The notes under the pieces: model-generated
Seen by the model: only the letters and a program-made list of their open reading frames with translations
Database searches by the model: none
Told to the model about the DNA's origin: nothing
Made by a program: the position numbers and the translations under genes
DNA from: Cloeon dipterum
Taxonomy: Eukaryota > Arthropoda > Insecta > Ephemeroptera > Baetidae
Reading direction: 5' to 3'
Assembly: GCF_949628265.1 (NCBI RefSeq)
Contig: NC_088787.1
Location: forward strand, 17,722,501-17,786,500
Length of the DNA stretch: 64,000 bases
Part shown: positions 11,715-24,400 of the stretch, piece by piece
Layout: each line of letters begins with the position of its first letter
How positions within the stretch are numbered: position 1 is the first letter of the stretch

Positions 11715-14700
11715 CTTGTCATCTGTTATTACTGCCAGTCATTTCTCACACATACAAAATCATCCTCTTGCACATATCTAAAGAGCTTTAGCATATAATG
11801 AAGCGAACACGATGTAGGACATCATCTGCGATTAATTGCGCATCTTTTCGCATTCAAATCGAAACGAGAAAGTAGTTGTGACCTCTGGCCCGGCTGCCGC
11901 TGCTGCGACACAGATGACACGGCCAGAGCCGAAAGAAAGGCTGCCAGCCGAGCCAGCGTTTTCACTTTCTTCTCGCAGCGCCGTGGGGCACGATCGCATC
12001 TCAGGTGCCTTACTGGCTCCCATGCTAATTCTACGCGCATCGCGACCGACTTCCCAGACGCAGATTAACAAAAAATAAATAAATACACCTGACTCCTTGA
12101 GAGAAAAGTATCTTTGAAGAAGTGGAAAGTCTGCTGATTGCGCAGAGATAGCAAAAAGAACGTGTGTGCGCGGCTCACAAAATCTCCTCTAATAAAGTCT
12201 TCAATCGCACACGCTTTTTCAATTCGGTTCGCGTCTCGCTGCCACGGAAACAGATCTACGCTTTTTGTTGTCAGTGTAATGATGGCAATTTCAGCCGTGA
12301 TTTATTGGCCGATCCACGCCTGCTGCTTCTGATCCTTTCAAACGCTCGACAGCCGATTATTGATTCGCAGGAAAAGCAAACAGGCTTTATTGCACCTTCA
12401 ATCTCATCTCACCTACATTTATGGTTGAAATTACGGTGGAATAAGAAAGTTAATGGCACTTGAATTTGATCCATCTCAAGAAAATTGCGTACATTTCATT
12501 TTCCCAGGTGATGAATCGAGTTAGGATTTAAAACTCAAATCAAACTTCTTCAAAGCAGCCGTACTTCTATATATTAAGTTATTTAACTTTTGCTTATATT
12601 AAGCCCTTCTTCTAATTTCCGAATTATTATAGAATGTCTTTTTTAAACATTTCTCATTGAAATCTGTATTACCATTTATCGACCCTTTCTACTATGTGAT
12701 TTAGCTAAATAAAAATAGATCAACAAATACTTGAAACGAACTATAAATAAAATTACTATTAGAACCAGAAGTTGAAAGTGCGAGTGGGAAGGCACAATTT
12801 GCACAGAAGGAAAATTAATTCCATTTGCATACATAATAAGTCCATAGAAGACGTTCCGCTGAATAAAGCACTCACATCAAAACATGAAACTTGACAATGA
12901 ACCCATTTGCAGACACCATTGTGTGCATAACTCTCTGTGAGAATAATTGGCAAGAGAAATTTTGCGGTCCTCGATGAAATTGGCTCATTATTCATATGCT
13001 TCATGAGGCATGAGAGTAAAGAACACGATCTGTTGCTGGCCCATTTGCCGTAAATGTTTCTCAGCCGTTGTACATGCTTGACGTACGCGCACTGAAAGTA
13101 CTGAAATCGGGGCCGCTCTTGGCATTTTTAAGTCGAGTTTTGCCGACCAGGTGGAATGAATGTGTGGTTTCCCATTCTTTTTATTTGAAACAATAATATT
13201 TTTATTTTCCCTTTCACTATAGCCGGCGATGCCCCGAGGTGAATAACAATTATTCGGTTGATGCTCTCTTGAAGTTTGGAATCAGCGGCGAACTCAGCGT
13301 GCAGCCCATGCAAATGATTTTGATCATCCTGGTGAATATTGGTTGTTACAAAAGCACTTTCAAATTAGAACCTGTAGGGATTCTCCCCACTAACATATTT
13401 GATAGAGACTTCCAGACGTCTCGCTAGTAAGTTCTAGGACCGCTGCGCTCATTCTGCACTCACCGAACTTCAAGAACATTCGACTCCAATTTACTCTTTA
13501 CAAATTTACTTTAAAGAATTTTTCTAATTAATTGATAAATTACTTTTCCAGTTAATTGATACAATAAAAATAATGTACTGTAAATTCTGACAATATAGAT
13601 AAACCCAATATCATTCCGGACAATGGTAAGAGACGTCTTGTTAAATTTGTCCAATAAAATAAGGTAGTTGAGTTAGTCTCCGTTTACTTAAATCACCGTG
13701 TTTCATTCAACTGACCCAAACTCCTACTAGCACATCAACTTTGAAAGTATGCACGACTTCGTTTTAAATTGTAAATTTATTCAGTGAAACTGAATAATGA
13801 ATAAAACTCAAGAGAAAGGTTAAAGTACTATAAAATATTCAGAAAGTCAATTTCGTAGCGTAAAATAATATTTTGATTTTGATTTCCAAATTTTTGAGGT
13901 GGAAATACTGCTATATAACTCCTGTTAAACTTTTACCCAAACTCTTAAGTTCTGAGAGACGACGAAAGAGGCAGCCTAGTGCAATACCTTCAAAGGTGAG
14001 TAACTGAAGATAATCCTCAAGAGCTCACCTGCAGCTCCATCTATAGACAGTGCCCTCTAATTCAGGCACCTCGTCCTTGCTCCTGCGGCGCACATTCTTC
14101 GGATAGAATTAATTGAATGCAGCCAGACAAGATAAAATAATCTCAAACTACTACACCACGCATTTGCAGCAGTTTAATGGGATAGCAAAATATATCAAAT
14201 TTTAAACTAAATCATTTGCACATTGTTGTCTATTTGTGAAAATATTTTTATAATAATTATTGATTAAAACAAAAATTAAATTAAAAATTAAAAAAAATAA
14301 AATAATGAGTTAAAAGAGCAGAAAGGGAATTCACTCGAATCAACCACATTTATTTTAGCTCTTTTATGACCTCGTAACGGTTAAACCCCATGCACTGGCT
14401 GAATTGGAATTCATTTTGATTGAAGCTGTCAGCCTGCGTGTCACCTTAACCAAGCACGTTGCCTATGGCGCAGGGGCAAGAGATATTACGTTGGTCTCGC
14501 ACTCATAATTATTATGTAAGAAGTGGCTGCAGATGAGCATATCGTGCTCCTGTAAGATAAATACGCCTCAGCACCTTCTCTCCCACCAAACCATCCGCGA
14601 TGCCGCAGGTAGAATTCTTCAAGCTCTTCACGAACCAGAAGGTAGATGTCTCTTCATATACTTGTTTGGAATAAAAATCAATGCGGCTTTTGCTATACCA

Positions 14701-16950
14701 TAGTGTTACTTAATTCATCTGTGCCCTTATTATTATTAGACAGCAAAATCATTTGAAAAATATATTAATATTTTTGCTTTCAAACATGCTTAATTGATTA
14801 ACACAAAATTACTTACTTTTTCATAAAAATGCATCTAGGTGAGTGAAGCGCTGCATAGTAGGGAGAACATATTTTAGGGTTTTTTGCCAAATGAGAAGAA
14901 AGCCAGTAGTTGAAAGCTTTCGCATATTCATATTTTGCTTTATCTTTTTCTACACATTGGAGAGGAAATTCGCGAACTAGCATTAAATTTTCATTATCTC
15001 TCAGACTTTATCGCAATGGAAGAAGTTTTAAACCGTCTAATTTTATACTCTGCCTGTATCTTTTAAAGGGCTATAAATTTATAATTGTTGGCAACAGCAA
15101 CATCTTTTAATCCGAGAATTTACAAAATTTAGTATAAATAAAAATCCCTAATATAGCATTCAAATAGTGCATGAGTTAAAAGTGTTCGCACTCGAGGAAG
15201 GCTCAACTAGCCTATGTTAAGGAACATAGCAATCTAGAGCACTAATTCCAGTCGAAACATGTTGAAGACCAATTAAGTTTCAATAGCGTTTGACCAACGG
15301 GGGCAAATATTATTTTTACTACAAAATAATGAAATTTGCTGTTTAGGTCTGTAACCCTCAGGTTTTTTTAATTTGATGTCGAAGAAATAAACCCATTTTT
15401 TGGCAGTTGCTAGTATGATTATTTTAACAGATATTTAAAAATGTCCATTAATGGAATGACATAGATTTGCGCAGCAAAAAAATTAATGTCGGTGAAATAT
15501 TGAATAAAAATTTATGCTTTGGGTGCAAGAGATCTAATTTCTTGAATCAATGTAAAACATCTAGAAATTGTCAACAAATATGGAAAATCTTATTAAAGTA
15601 TTTAAACTTTAAAAATGAAATTGGTGATTAAATTTATTTTGTTTTGGGTGTGAAATACTGCTGAGGAGGCCTGTGGGACCGAAATAGCCACAGCAAAGTA
15701 CGAGAATATGTGATATTCATTTTTCTTTTACAATTTATGAAAATTTTAAACCACCCATTCCTGGTTGGTTCGCCTACATAGAAGTGTAGCCACTGTTAAA
15801 TCCATTTTATAGATTTTAAGTATGCTTGATATGGTTGATATGTTTCGGAATTGCATAATATGATATCCCTGATGTTCATTATCCCACTTTATAGCGTTGG
15901 AAGCTAAAAACGAAAATATTCGACAGGCTGAATTTAACTTTCTCTATCCCAAATTAGACTAAAAATCACCCCATGTTGGGATTTTTCTGCTTATTCTTAT
16001 CGACGCATTAATTAATAATAACTGATCTGGACACTTATTTTTTCAATTAAAATTTCTTCAACAGATAAATCAAGAAAACTTCTACCAGTACACCATGCAT
16101 GATCTCCTTAGTGTGTATTTTAAATATCCAAATTTCCCACGCTAACACACTTAATTAATATCCTAGCTTTACATGACTTCTGCACTTAATTATACGGTTA
16201 CGTGTTTAGTATTTTGGAGATGAAATCTCGTTGGAGGCACACAATGAAGTGCGGCTCTATATATTTTAATGAAATCACTGTGCCGTGGTGCGAAAGATGC
16301 ATTCTTAGCAACGCGCACGCAACTCGCACCTTCCATTTATTCATCCAGTCGTGGATTGCGCGAGTGCACCTCTTAATTAAGGAAATACCTTTGCATTCGT
16401 TTTGTTTGCTAATAATACTACCTGGCGTTTTCCTGCGTACACATTATTTGGAAGGCGCGAAACGTTCGCATGCGCCCGCGGCTTCTTGTTATGAAATTTT
16501 ATCATTTTCACCCACACGCAGCATGAATTCTAGTTCGTTAGGCGATTTTTCGGGCGGCAATTCAGAAAACACGAGTTCACGTTTAATGATATTGCGTGTC
16601 TTGAAAGAAAACGAAATCTCAATATCGGAGTGAGAGTTGTTGGCAGGTGTGATCAGCATTTTCCGTCCATATGCATTTCATTTGAATAAATCTAAGATAA
16701 AAATTCATCGCTTCCCAGCAAAGAGAAATGAAACGAGGGAAAAGTCGAATGAATGAATTCATGTGGGAAATTGATGCAAATTCCCATTATTTGCGCTGCA
16801 CGCGCTGCAGAGCGGACTAATAAATTAATGTATCTAGAAAAAATGAAAGCATTATAGCTCTCTTGGAAAGAACAATCGCAGAGATTATAACTCTGGAGCA
16901 GAAAGTTTATAATGTCTGACGGAAAGAAAGAAATGAAATAAATTTTTCTA
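11715..16950. other. Intergenic stretch between the convergent Tweedle genes
   Basis: AT-rich DNA with no supported gene. The longest frame (16,202-16,633, 143 codons, plus) has no recognisable domain. A short coding-like segment at 14,600-14,641 and a possible exon-like segment with donors near 14,007 (plus) and 14,030 (minus) are weak and are discussed as findings. Confidence 0.6.
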
Positions 16951-16965
16951 TAAAAAATGTTCACT

Positions 16966-17387
16966 TTTATTCTGTTTTTACAATATAGCTCATCAGTATG
17001 TACACATGTAAACGGGTCCTTATATTTAATATCGAGTCACGTTTGGCGCTTTTGTGGAACATTGTAAAACGCCGGAGCAAATTGAATGGGATGGAGTCAT
17101 GAAAGCATCAAGAACTACAACATTCTCATGCGTATGACAATACATCGATACAAAAAACAATGCTGCTGCTGCTGGAAGTACATAGGATTAGCTCTAAAAT
17201 AGCATCTCGCCGCTCTTCTGTACGGCTCGATGCGAGTTGAAAGGGTGATGGCGTCGATTTGCAACTAGAAATTTAGCTCGTCCTCTCGCCCACTGTTCCC
17301 TTACCGCGAAAGGGCGTCGAATATTTACAAGGGGGCTCGACGGCCCACGGGGGACGGAAAGGGGTCGAGAGGGGGCTGCCGATCGTC
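16966..17387 (-). terminator. 3' UTR and likely polyadenylation signal of Tweedle gene 2
   Basis: On the minus strand, AATAAA lies at 16,971-16,966, about 420 bases past the stop codon. The UTR contains a short (TGC)n tract near 17,162. No earlier AATAAA was evident. The true end needs transcript data. Confidence 0.55.
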
Positions 17388-18376
17388 TTACTGCGGGGGA
17401 CCGTAGCTGGAGGAGGGTCCAGTGCTGGGCAGAGGGCCGCCGTAGGTGTTGTCGGGGATGGAGGGGCCGGACGGCGCTCCGTAGCTGGAGGCGGGAGGGG
17501 CGGCCGGGGGACCGTACTTGGTGGACTGCTGCTGCTCCTTCTGGGTCTTGTAACGGATGAAGTAGACCTCGGGCTTGGACGGCTTGGTCGGTGCCGGCGT
17601 CGGGATCTCGATGTCGGGCTGCTCCTCGGGCTTCTTGACCAACACGTAGATCAGGGTCTTCTGCTCGTCCTGAGGGAAGACCGGGATGACTGGGGCGGTG
17701 GGCGCGGGAGGAGCAGGGGCCTTGATGAACACGATCTTGTAGTGCTTCTGCGGTGCCGGCACGTTGTAGGTCTTAGGGGGCTTGATGTACTCTGGCTCTG
17801 GGGGAGGAACGTGGACGTACACGTGCTTGTGGATCACGGGTGCCTGAGACGGCGCGCCGTAGCTGTTGCTGGGGTACGGGCCGCTGCCGGACGAGGGCAG
17901 AGGGGCCGCGTAGCTGTCCACGCCACCAGAGAAGCCGGAAGAGCTGAAGCCGCCGGACGAGTAGCCGCCGCCGCCGCCGCCGCCGCCGGAAGAGTAGCCT
18001 CCGCTAGAGCTGAAGCCGTTGCCGCTGTAGCCGAGCTCGGCAGCAGCCAGAGCCATAAGGCTCGCCATTACCTAAAACAAGCAACAAAAAATGGGATGAG
18101 AACTAGAACACAATGCAAACATGAAAAAATAAAATGATAAATAATATTTGGTCTGGTGACGAAAACCACAAGGTGGAAAACCGCAGGGGTCGCGTTTGGT
18201 CCACCCGAAAAGAGCACTGGACGCGTTAGAAAATTTTGCCAATCGATCCTCTGCGGCTTTCCTCCTCAGCACTCGGCACGATTTTCGACACTTTCGCACT
18301 CGGTAATCCAATAACAGGCAAAGTCCAAAATCACTGTAGGCGTCGCTTTTGGTGCACTCACCACAAAAACTCGCAT
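17388..18376 (-). CDS. Tweedle (DUF243) cuticular protein, gene 2; complement(join(17388..18071, 18362..18376))
   Basis: Second Tweedle-family cuticular protein, 232 residues. Exon 1 (18,376-18,362) encodes MRVFV and ends at GTGAGT. Exon 2 starts after TTGTTTTAG at 18,071, so the protein begins [21 protein letters not shown], matching gene 1 (MKVFVIVASVLALAAARPEAGYS) residue by residue in the signal peptide. The in-frame ATG at 18,068 is an internal codon, not the start. A Gly/Ser-rich arm with a run of eight Gly precedes the core at about residues 87-184: [38 protein letters not shown] and [14 protein letters not shown]. The tail is Pro/Ser/Tyr-rich (SSYGAP, SSYGPPQ) rather than Gly-rich as in gene 1. 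It is a secreted exoskeleton component. Being convergent with gene 1, it probably arose by an inverted local duplication. Family assignment is very secure. Confidence 0.95.
18072..18361 (-). other. Intron 1 of Tweedle gene 2
   Basis: A 290-base GT-AG phase-0 intron at exactly the same codon position as the intron of gene 1 (after residue 5), which supports common ancestry of the two genes. Confidence 0.9.
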
Positions 18377-18426
18377 GTTTGAGCACAGGACGATCAGCTC
18401 AGCAGGGTAAGGCTGAGACGGAGTTG

Positions 18427-18463
18427 ACTGATGCTGAAGCTTTCTCCGCCACCGTCTTTTATA
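18427..18463 (-). promoter_or_regulatory. Core promoter of Tweedle gene 2 (TATA plus TCAGT initiator)
   Basis: On the minus strand, TATAAAAG lies at 18,463-18,456 and TCAGT at 18,431-18,427, within AGCATCAGT. The initiator A (18,429) is 34 bases from the TATA T. The predicted 5' UTR is about 53 bases and contains no upstream ATG before 18,376. Confidence 0.8.
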
Positions 18464-18499
18464 CACACACCTCGGTGCGGAGAAGGGGCCACCGTCGCC

Positions 18500-21400
18500 G
18501 AGAGAAAACACTCTCGCCCGCGTTGGTTCATCCTTGGCTCGTCCCTCCGTCCTTTGCTCGCAGCAGTTGGATATGCACTTTTTCGTAGCCGACCACCCTT
18601 CTATCTCATTAGCATATTTGAGCGGTTAGCATGCTATTGGGAAATTTGTTTTCGGCTCTGCAACGAGACCACAGTATTTATTTAGTTTGGATTTACTGAC
18701 ATCGTGTCTTGAGAGTTTTTCATCAATTAAAACCATTTCAAAAACTAATTAAGACGGTGAACATAGTTAAAAATAATTTTAATAGTCAAGTTTTGTTGCA
18801 ATTGCATGCAAAATTAAATTTTTATGTAAGACCATATTTCAAGCAAATAAATTAATAAAATGGCTCCTTCACGAATCCTTAATTAAATTATTACATTATA
18901 AAATCGATTACTCCATACACGCGTGATCATTGCTATGCTTACGCTTACACAAAATATTTGGTTCTTTAAAATTTAATGACACTTTTGTTGCTTTACGTTG
19001 CCATGACTGATGCCGACCTGTCACTCATGAAGTCGTTCAGTAATTCATTTTGCGTGACATTCTTTTTTATGCAATTTAGTGCAACCTCGAAAATTAAAGA
19101 AATGGTTTATTGTGTGACACAAACCGTAGAGATAGCGAAACCGTTCTATTTGCACGCAGTGCTCGTCCCTGGTTATTAACACAACGCGTTAAATGACATA
19201 ATTTTCCAAAAAGTGGAGTCAGTTGCACGATTTACGACGTTTGTGTGTAATTTTTTTGTCCGTAACTCTTGATTTTAGAGCTGATATTTGCAAATGCTTT
19301 TAGCGTTTTGTCTGTGCTTCCAATGACGACGGAGAGATCAGAAGTTGCCAATGATAATATTTCGAAAGGCGGCCAATTATACGCTGGTCCGGGCGTATGA
19401 AGTGCCAAAGTGTGATGTTGCTTTTACCGGATGTATTGAACGTATTGACAAAATATTGAATAAGTCACTGCATGTGATTAGGATTGGTCTGTTAACTTAA
19501 TTTTCAATTATTAAAGTGGGCTAATTAAGCTACAAGGATATCAACATGTACCATGCAAACATAAGCTTTTATGAAGCTTGTTTGAATTTTCATTTAAATA
19601 TTAAACAACTTTCGAGGAGCGGGCTAAACAGTGAAAAAATCCTGTTTTTATTTTTAGAATTCATCTCTTCGTCTACTTGCCATTGGGATAAAATTTTCTA
19701 GCGTTGATCCTTTTTCCACCGATCATGATCCGCAGGCCGTAATTCACGATTAACAAATGGCCGGGGAAATTTGAATTGAAAGCATGCATGCGCCTCTCAC
19801 TATGCGGCGTGGCGAATAACAACGCGTGTAAAGATAATTGCATTTCCTCTAATTACATTGAGTGAGGTCCGGCGATAAAATCTATATATTATACAGGCAA
19901 CAAGAGGCGCTGAGAGAGATATATGAGCATACACGTCCGCTAATGTGCTTTCAATCGAAAGATAATTCCGAGCCAGAGAGGCGCATGCATGCTTCCTGTT
20001 GCGCCAAACGGCGCAGTTTAATTGTTGCACCGCCAACAACAATATTTTGCCTTTGAGAGTGCGCGAGAAAATTTGTAATTATGATTGATGTCGAAAAATT
20101 TCGCAACCTTTCGCAAATAATGCCTGAAATCCTTTCCCGGCGCAGGCTCTGGAAGTCAATTTAGCGTTGGTGAGAAAAGGAGGCGCGCTCAATTAGGATA
20201 ATTTTCTCTCGCATGACCATAGCAAACAATTGCTCGCAAAATACCTTTCGCCACTCGCTGGAAGAAAGAGTCTCGTAATTATTTTAATCTTCCCAGACGA
20301 ACACACACGTCTTCATCGGCGGACAATGCGAATTTTTGGCGGAATTGTGGCAAATGCGCAGGATGAGTTGCACTTCGGGTCTGCTTTGCATCGAGTTGCG
20401 TTTTCACATGGTGCTGGTAATTGTATGTGTAGGTGACACTGGTGACAGTATTATGTTGTGACACAATGAGTATTGTATGTTCATTCAGTTTGAGTGAGTG
20501 CGCCTCCGCGTCAAGAGGTGTTCATGTGATTAAGATGTTTTATTAGGTATCCTCGATTTGAGGAGCCATTCCTTTTGAGGCAGTGAATATAAAGAGCCAT
20601 AACGCTTGTAGCACGCAACTTAAAAATCAATTTACTCCTACTCTTTACAAAATTTATCTCTGAACGATTAAATTGAGACCTACTTTAATATAGGGAGAAA
20701 TTTACTCGCTGCAAATTACAAAAAATGCAAATTTATTTAATATTTAGGTAATTTCATTGGGTGTTGAATATACCAAAAAATCTCACATATAGCCGGTAAC
20801 ATTTTTTCGGGATTTGGAACTTAAGCAAGTTAAAGAAGAAAAAAAATGATATATAAGTTCGATATTTTCACCATATTTTGACCAATTTTGATATTTTTCC
20901 CGAAAAGTACTGTTTGTTTGATTTTTTTTAAAGCCAGTTCATATTCAGTGTTCTCTAATTACTGCCAGTTTAACGCATATTCATATATATCACACGAAAT
21001 CATTAATGATCTTATTTAAAAATATTATTAGACAAAAATATCAAACCATAGAATCCATGGGAACCATTTCAAACTCAACTCAAATAATTTGTCGGCTCAT
21101 GTGTTTTTTGTAGCAATATTTTGACACAAAAGTAATGTATTATAACCACGCAACTGAATGAAAACGGCATGAATAACCTGTTATTCAAGAACAATATAAT
21201 ACTTTTTTATCATTCCAGTTGCTAGTTGTTGGCTAATATTAAATTAAACAAAAATATCGCAGCAAAAAGTGGTCATCGGTTTAAATGTCTGGAGTTTCAG
21301 CCTGTTCATAAATCACACGATCTGGACCGTCCGGCTGATTGCTGGTAAAAATGCCGCAGAGAAAGGGGAGAAGCCAACTTTTTACGAGCATTGATGATGA

Positions 21401-24400
21401 AACCAGACTTTATTGGCTTCCACGTACAATTTTACAAGACCATAATAAGTTTGAACTCATCAAAGTAAATTCCTATGTTTAGGTGTTTTAATATTACGCG
21501 CTGGTACCCATCACTCGATGCAAACTACTGGCCAGACGCGTGTAAATTTTCCCGATAGATTGATTCTCCGCATTCTGTGCTGAGAAGCGTCACGATCGAC
21601 GCACCCGCAAGACAAGACGATGCGAAAGCGATAAACGAATTTTGCCGCCGCCGCGTGCGTATGTCTTCGTTGAGTACACACCGTTGGTGCAAACGAACAG
21701 AACACTTCATGAAGTGTGTACAATGGCTGCTTAGGGCGAAAGTCCTGCTTTTCAAGTGTGAGAAAATCGTCGCTGGCTCTCTTGCCAGCGCGAATTGTGT
21801 CATTGCTGCAAATGCGATTGGCCCGAAATGCTTTTTTTTAATTAAACCGCGTACTTCACCAGACTTTTTATTAAATAAAACAGACACGTTTTTACAGAGG
21901 CAGCTCTTAGGGCCAAAAACATTTTAACGATCTTACATAATTTTGGGCCTAAAAACCTATTCAAATAATCAGGTTCGCGTTTAGAGCTAATTCCTCCGCT
22001 GCCAACAATTATTTATGAGATCAACGTTTTCTTGTTTGACGAGCAGACTGGGAATTTTTAGACTTTTAATTATCAGCAGAAAGAGTTGGGTCAGCAGGTG
22101 GACAGGTGGGCAGCGAGATGAGCAAACTCTCTAATTGATTGCGGTGCAGGCTCAAAGTGTGAGCTTAGTGGCCGCCAGACGTTTCACCATCACGCGCAGT
22201 TTGCTGATGGGAGAGATAGACGGCCACCTTGATCGCAACCACTTTTCCCAGATCCAGCAAAAAATTATATGGGGCTTCCAGCGCAAAGCGACTAATGAAG
22301 AGGATGATTGTGTGACTAGGCGAATTTTCTCATCAGAGCAGGAGCCGGCGATTACGAAATTTGGGTGAGACGGCATAGCGATGCAAGGCCTCCTTGAGCG
22401 GCTTTTTAAGATTCCAGTCCACTCTTTCAATTTATGTTTTTCTAGGTATCGAGATAAATTTTGTGCCATCACCGCCAATGATATCCTCCAGCCAAGGCTG
22501 TCGCATCAACCAACTTTGATATTATCTGATTCACGGAGGTTAATTATTTAGCCAAATAAAAAGGTGACCATGGTGCGAGCTGAGATTTATGCGTCACGCG
22601 CCTTTTTAATTGGGTGAAAGATGTTGTGCTAATTCATTTCACCAAAAAAATATTTACGGCGCTAATTAATGAAATTATTACACTATTTTGCTTAAAAAGG
22701 GAAGCAAGGATAATACGAAATCCAAGAGATATAGTAAAAGCCAAAAATTTCCTAGTAGGATTGTAAGTTTTTGAATAAATTGGTTGTAGAGTTTATGTGC
22801 AAAACTGTCTGCATACCAAAAACAATTTTTATAGAATGTAATTTTCCCCTAAAAATGAATGAACCGTTGGATTTGTCTCGTGTAGAAGAGTCTAAATTGA
22901 CAACGTTTGAAATTTTATTCTTAATGCAATTCAGTTGGATTAGCTGGATTCTCCTTTCATTACTTTGTTTTGTATACAGTCAAAATTTTCTAACAAATAA
23001 CTTAATTGACTGCTTACTCAACCCAACTATAAAATTTTTTTTATTGTTTTCCTCTATAAATCGAATTTAAAATAACCACCGGAAAGACTATGTTGAAAAT
23101 TAAATAAACCTGCGCCAAAAATGAATTAATATTCCAGATAATTTGAGCACATGCTAAACAAACGTTTTTTGTCTTTTCAAAATTAATTTATTCAAATAGA
23201 AATACGGAGATTTAATTAATGTAGCTCTCTGTTATGCTGGAACAAAAAAGCTAGTGAAATAATCAAGCAATTAGTGCTACACAAATGCGAGCAAATCTCA
23301 TTATACGATGAACCAACTAGTGGTAGAAATTTCACTTCTGTCAGATCTAATCAAGCGGACGTGCTCATTACTGCATTCCGATTTGCAGAATCACGTTATT
23401 GCTAAAAGTGGGTGCAAAAAAGTGTCTATGATTGTGCATCAGAGAGCACTTGTCTTGAGCGAAAATCGCCTATTGAGCGAGCTGCGTGCTACCGTAATTA
23501 AAGAATAAATCAAAAGCCGCTTTTCCCTCTCGCGCGCGCGATTATATATTTGCAAGGGTTAGGTGGTCGCGCGGCCAGTGATTTATGCTCAGTCATTTGA
23601 CGAGCTAGAAAGTCTGCTGCTCGCTTTCAATCGCCTTTTTGCTCCATCGCCGCAATTACTCTCTCTCTGCTCCGTAATTTGCGCGTTGAAATGAATTTGA
23701 ATAAGCAGCACGCACGTCCTCCCGAGAATAATACTTTTTGCCAATTTGCAGCGCAGCCCGCCTCCAGAAGCAATTATAACAGCCCTCTTATAGCTCGCTA
23801 AAAGCATGTATAAATTACCGCTCGTCGTCGTCGTCGTCGTAAAACGAGACAAGATGCGATTTTTTTCAGCAAGACGTGGATAATGACTGCACTTCCTGTC
23901 TCGTCCGCGATGCGTTTCTTGCTTCTTGTTTGCTCTACTAGTCACGTGTGCTCAAGTGAAACATGTACGTGATTCACCTACTTACAAAAAGTCATTCTTT
24001 CTCGCGCGTTATATCACTCGTGCTCTTCAGATGGCCCTTCATTGGAGACCGGGTCGACCTTCCGCGCCCCGCATTCCACCTTCGCCATTTGACTTAAGTG
24101 CGCCTTCATTGCAAAAGTCGATTCAGTCCTTGTGGACAAGCGCGAGGATCGAATTTCCGAAAATTGTACGAAAATGTTAGTTTCTCAATAATGGCCGGCA
24201 GTGGGTGTTGTGCAAGGACCGCTTTGGCACTGCACGCGGCCAATTTAACCTAGATCACCGCGTGCAATGTTTCGCAGCTGAGTCGTGTGATTCGCAAGAC
24301 AACTGCCAGCAATCGCCTTTTTCCAACAAAACGCTTAATAATCCTGTATTGGCCTGCAAGACTTGTTTCTCGTAACAGATAGGGAATAATTTAATTCAAT

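Noticed and set aside
11021..11791. 256-codon plus-strand frame overlapping Tweedle gene 1 and its 3' UTR
   Set aside because: It is out of frame with the real coding exon, and its Pro/Ser-rich start is a shadow of the DUF243 codons. Only the 3' UTR part is unusual, and it is noted as a finding.
16202..16633. 143-codon plus-strand frame upstream of the Tweedle gene 2 3' end
   Set aside because: No signal peptide, no domain, and mixed codon use unlike the G/C-ending true exons.
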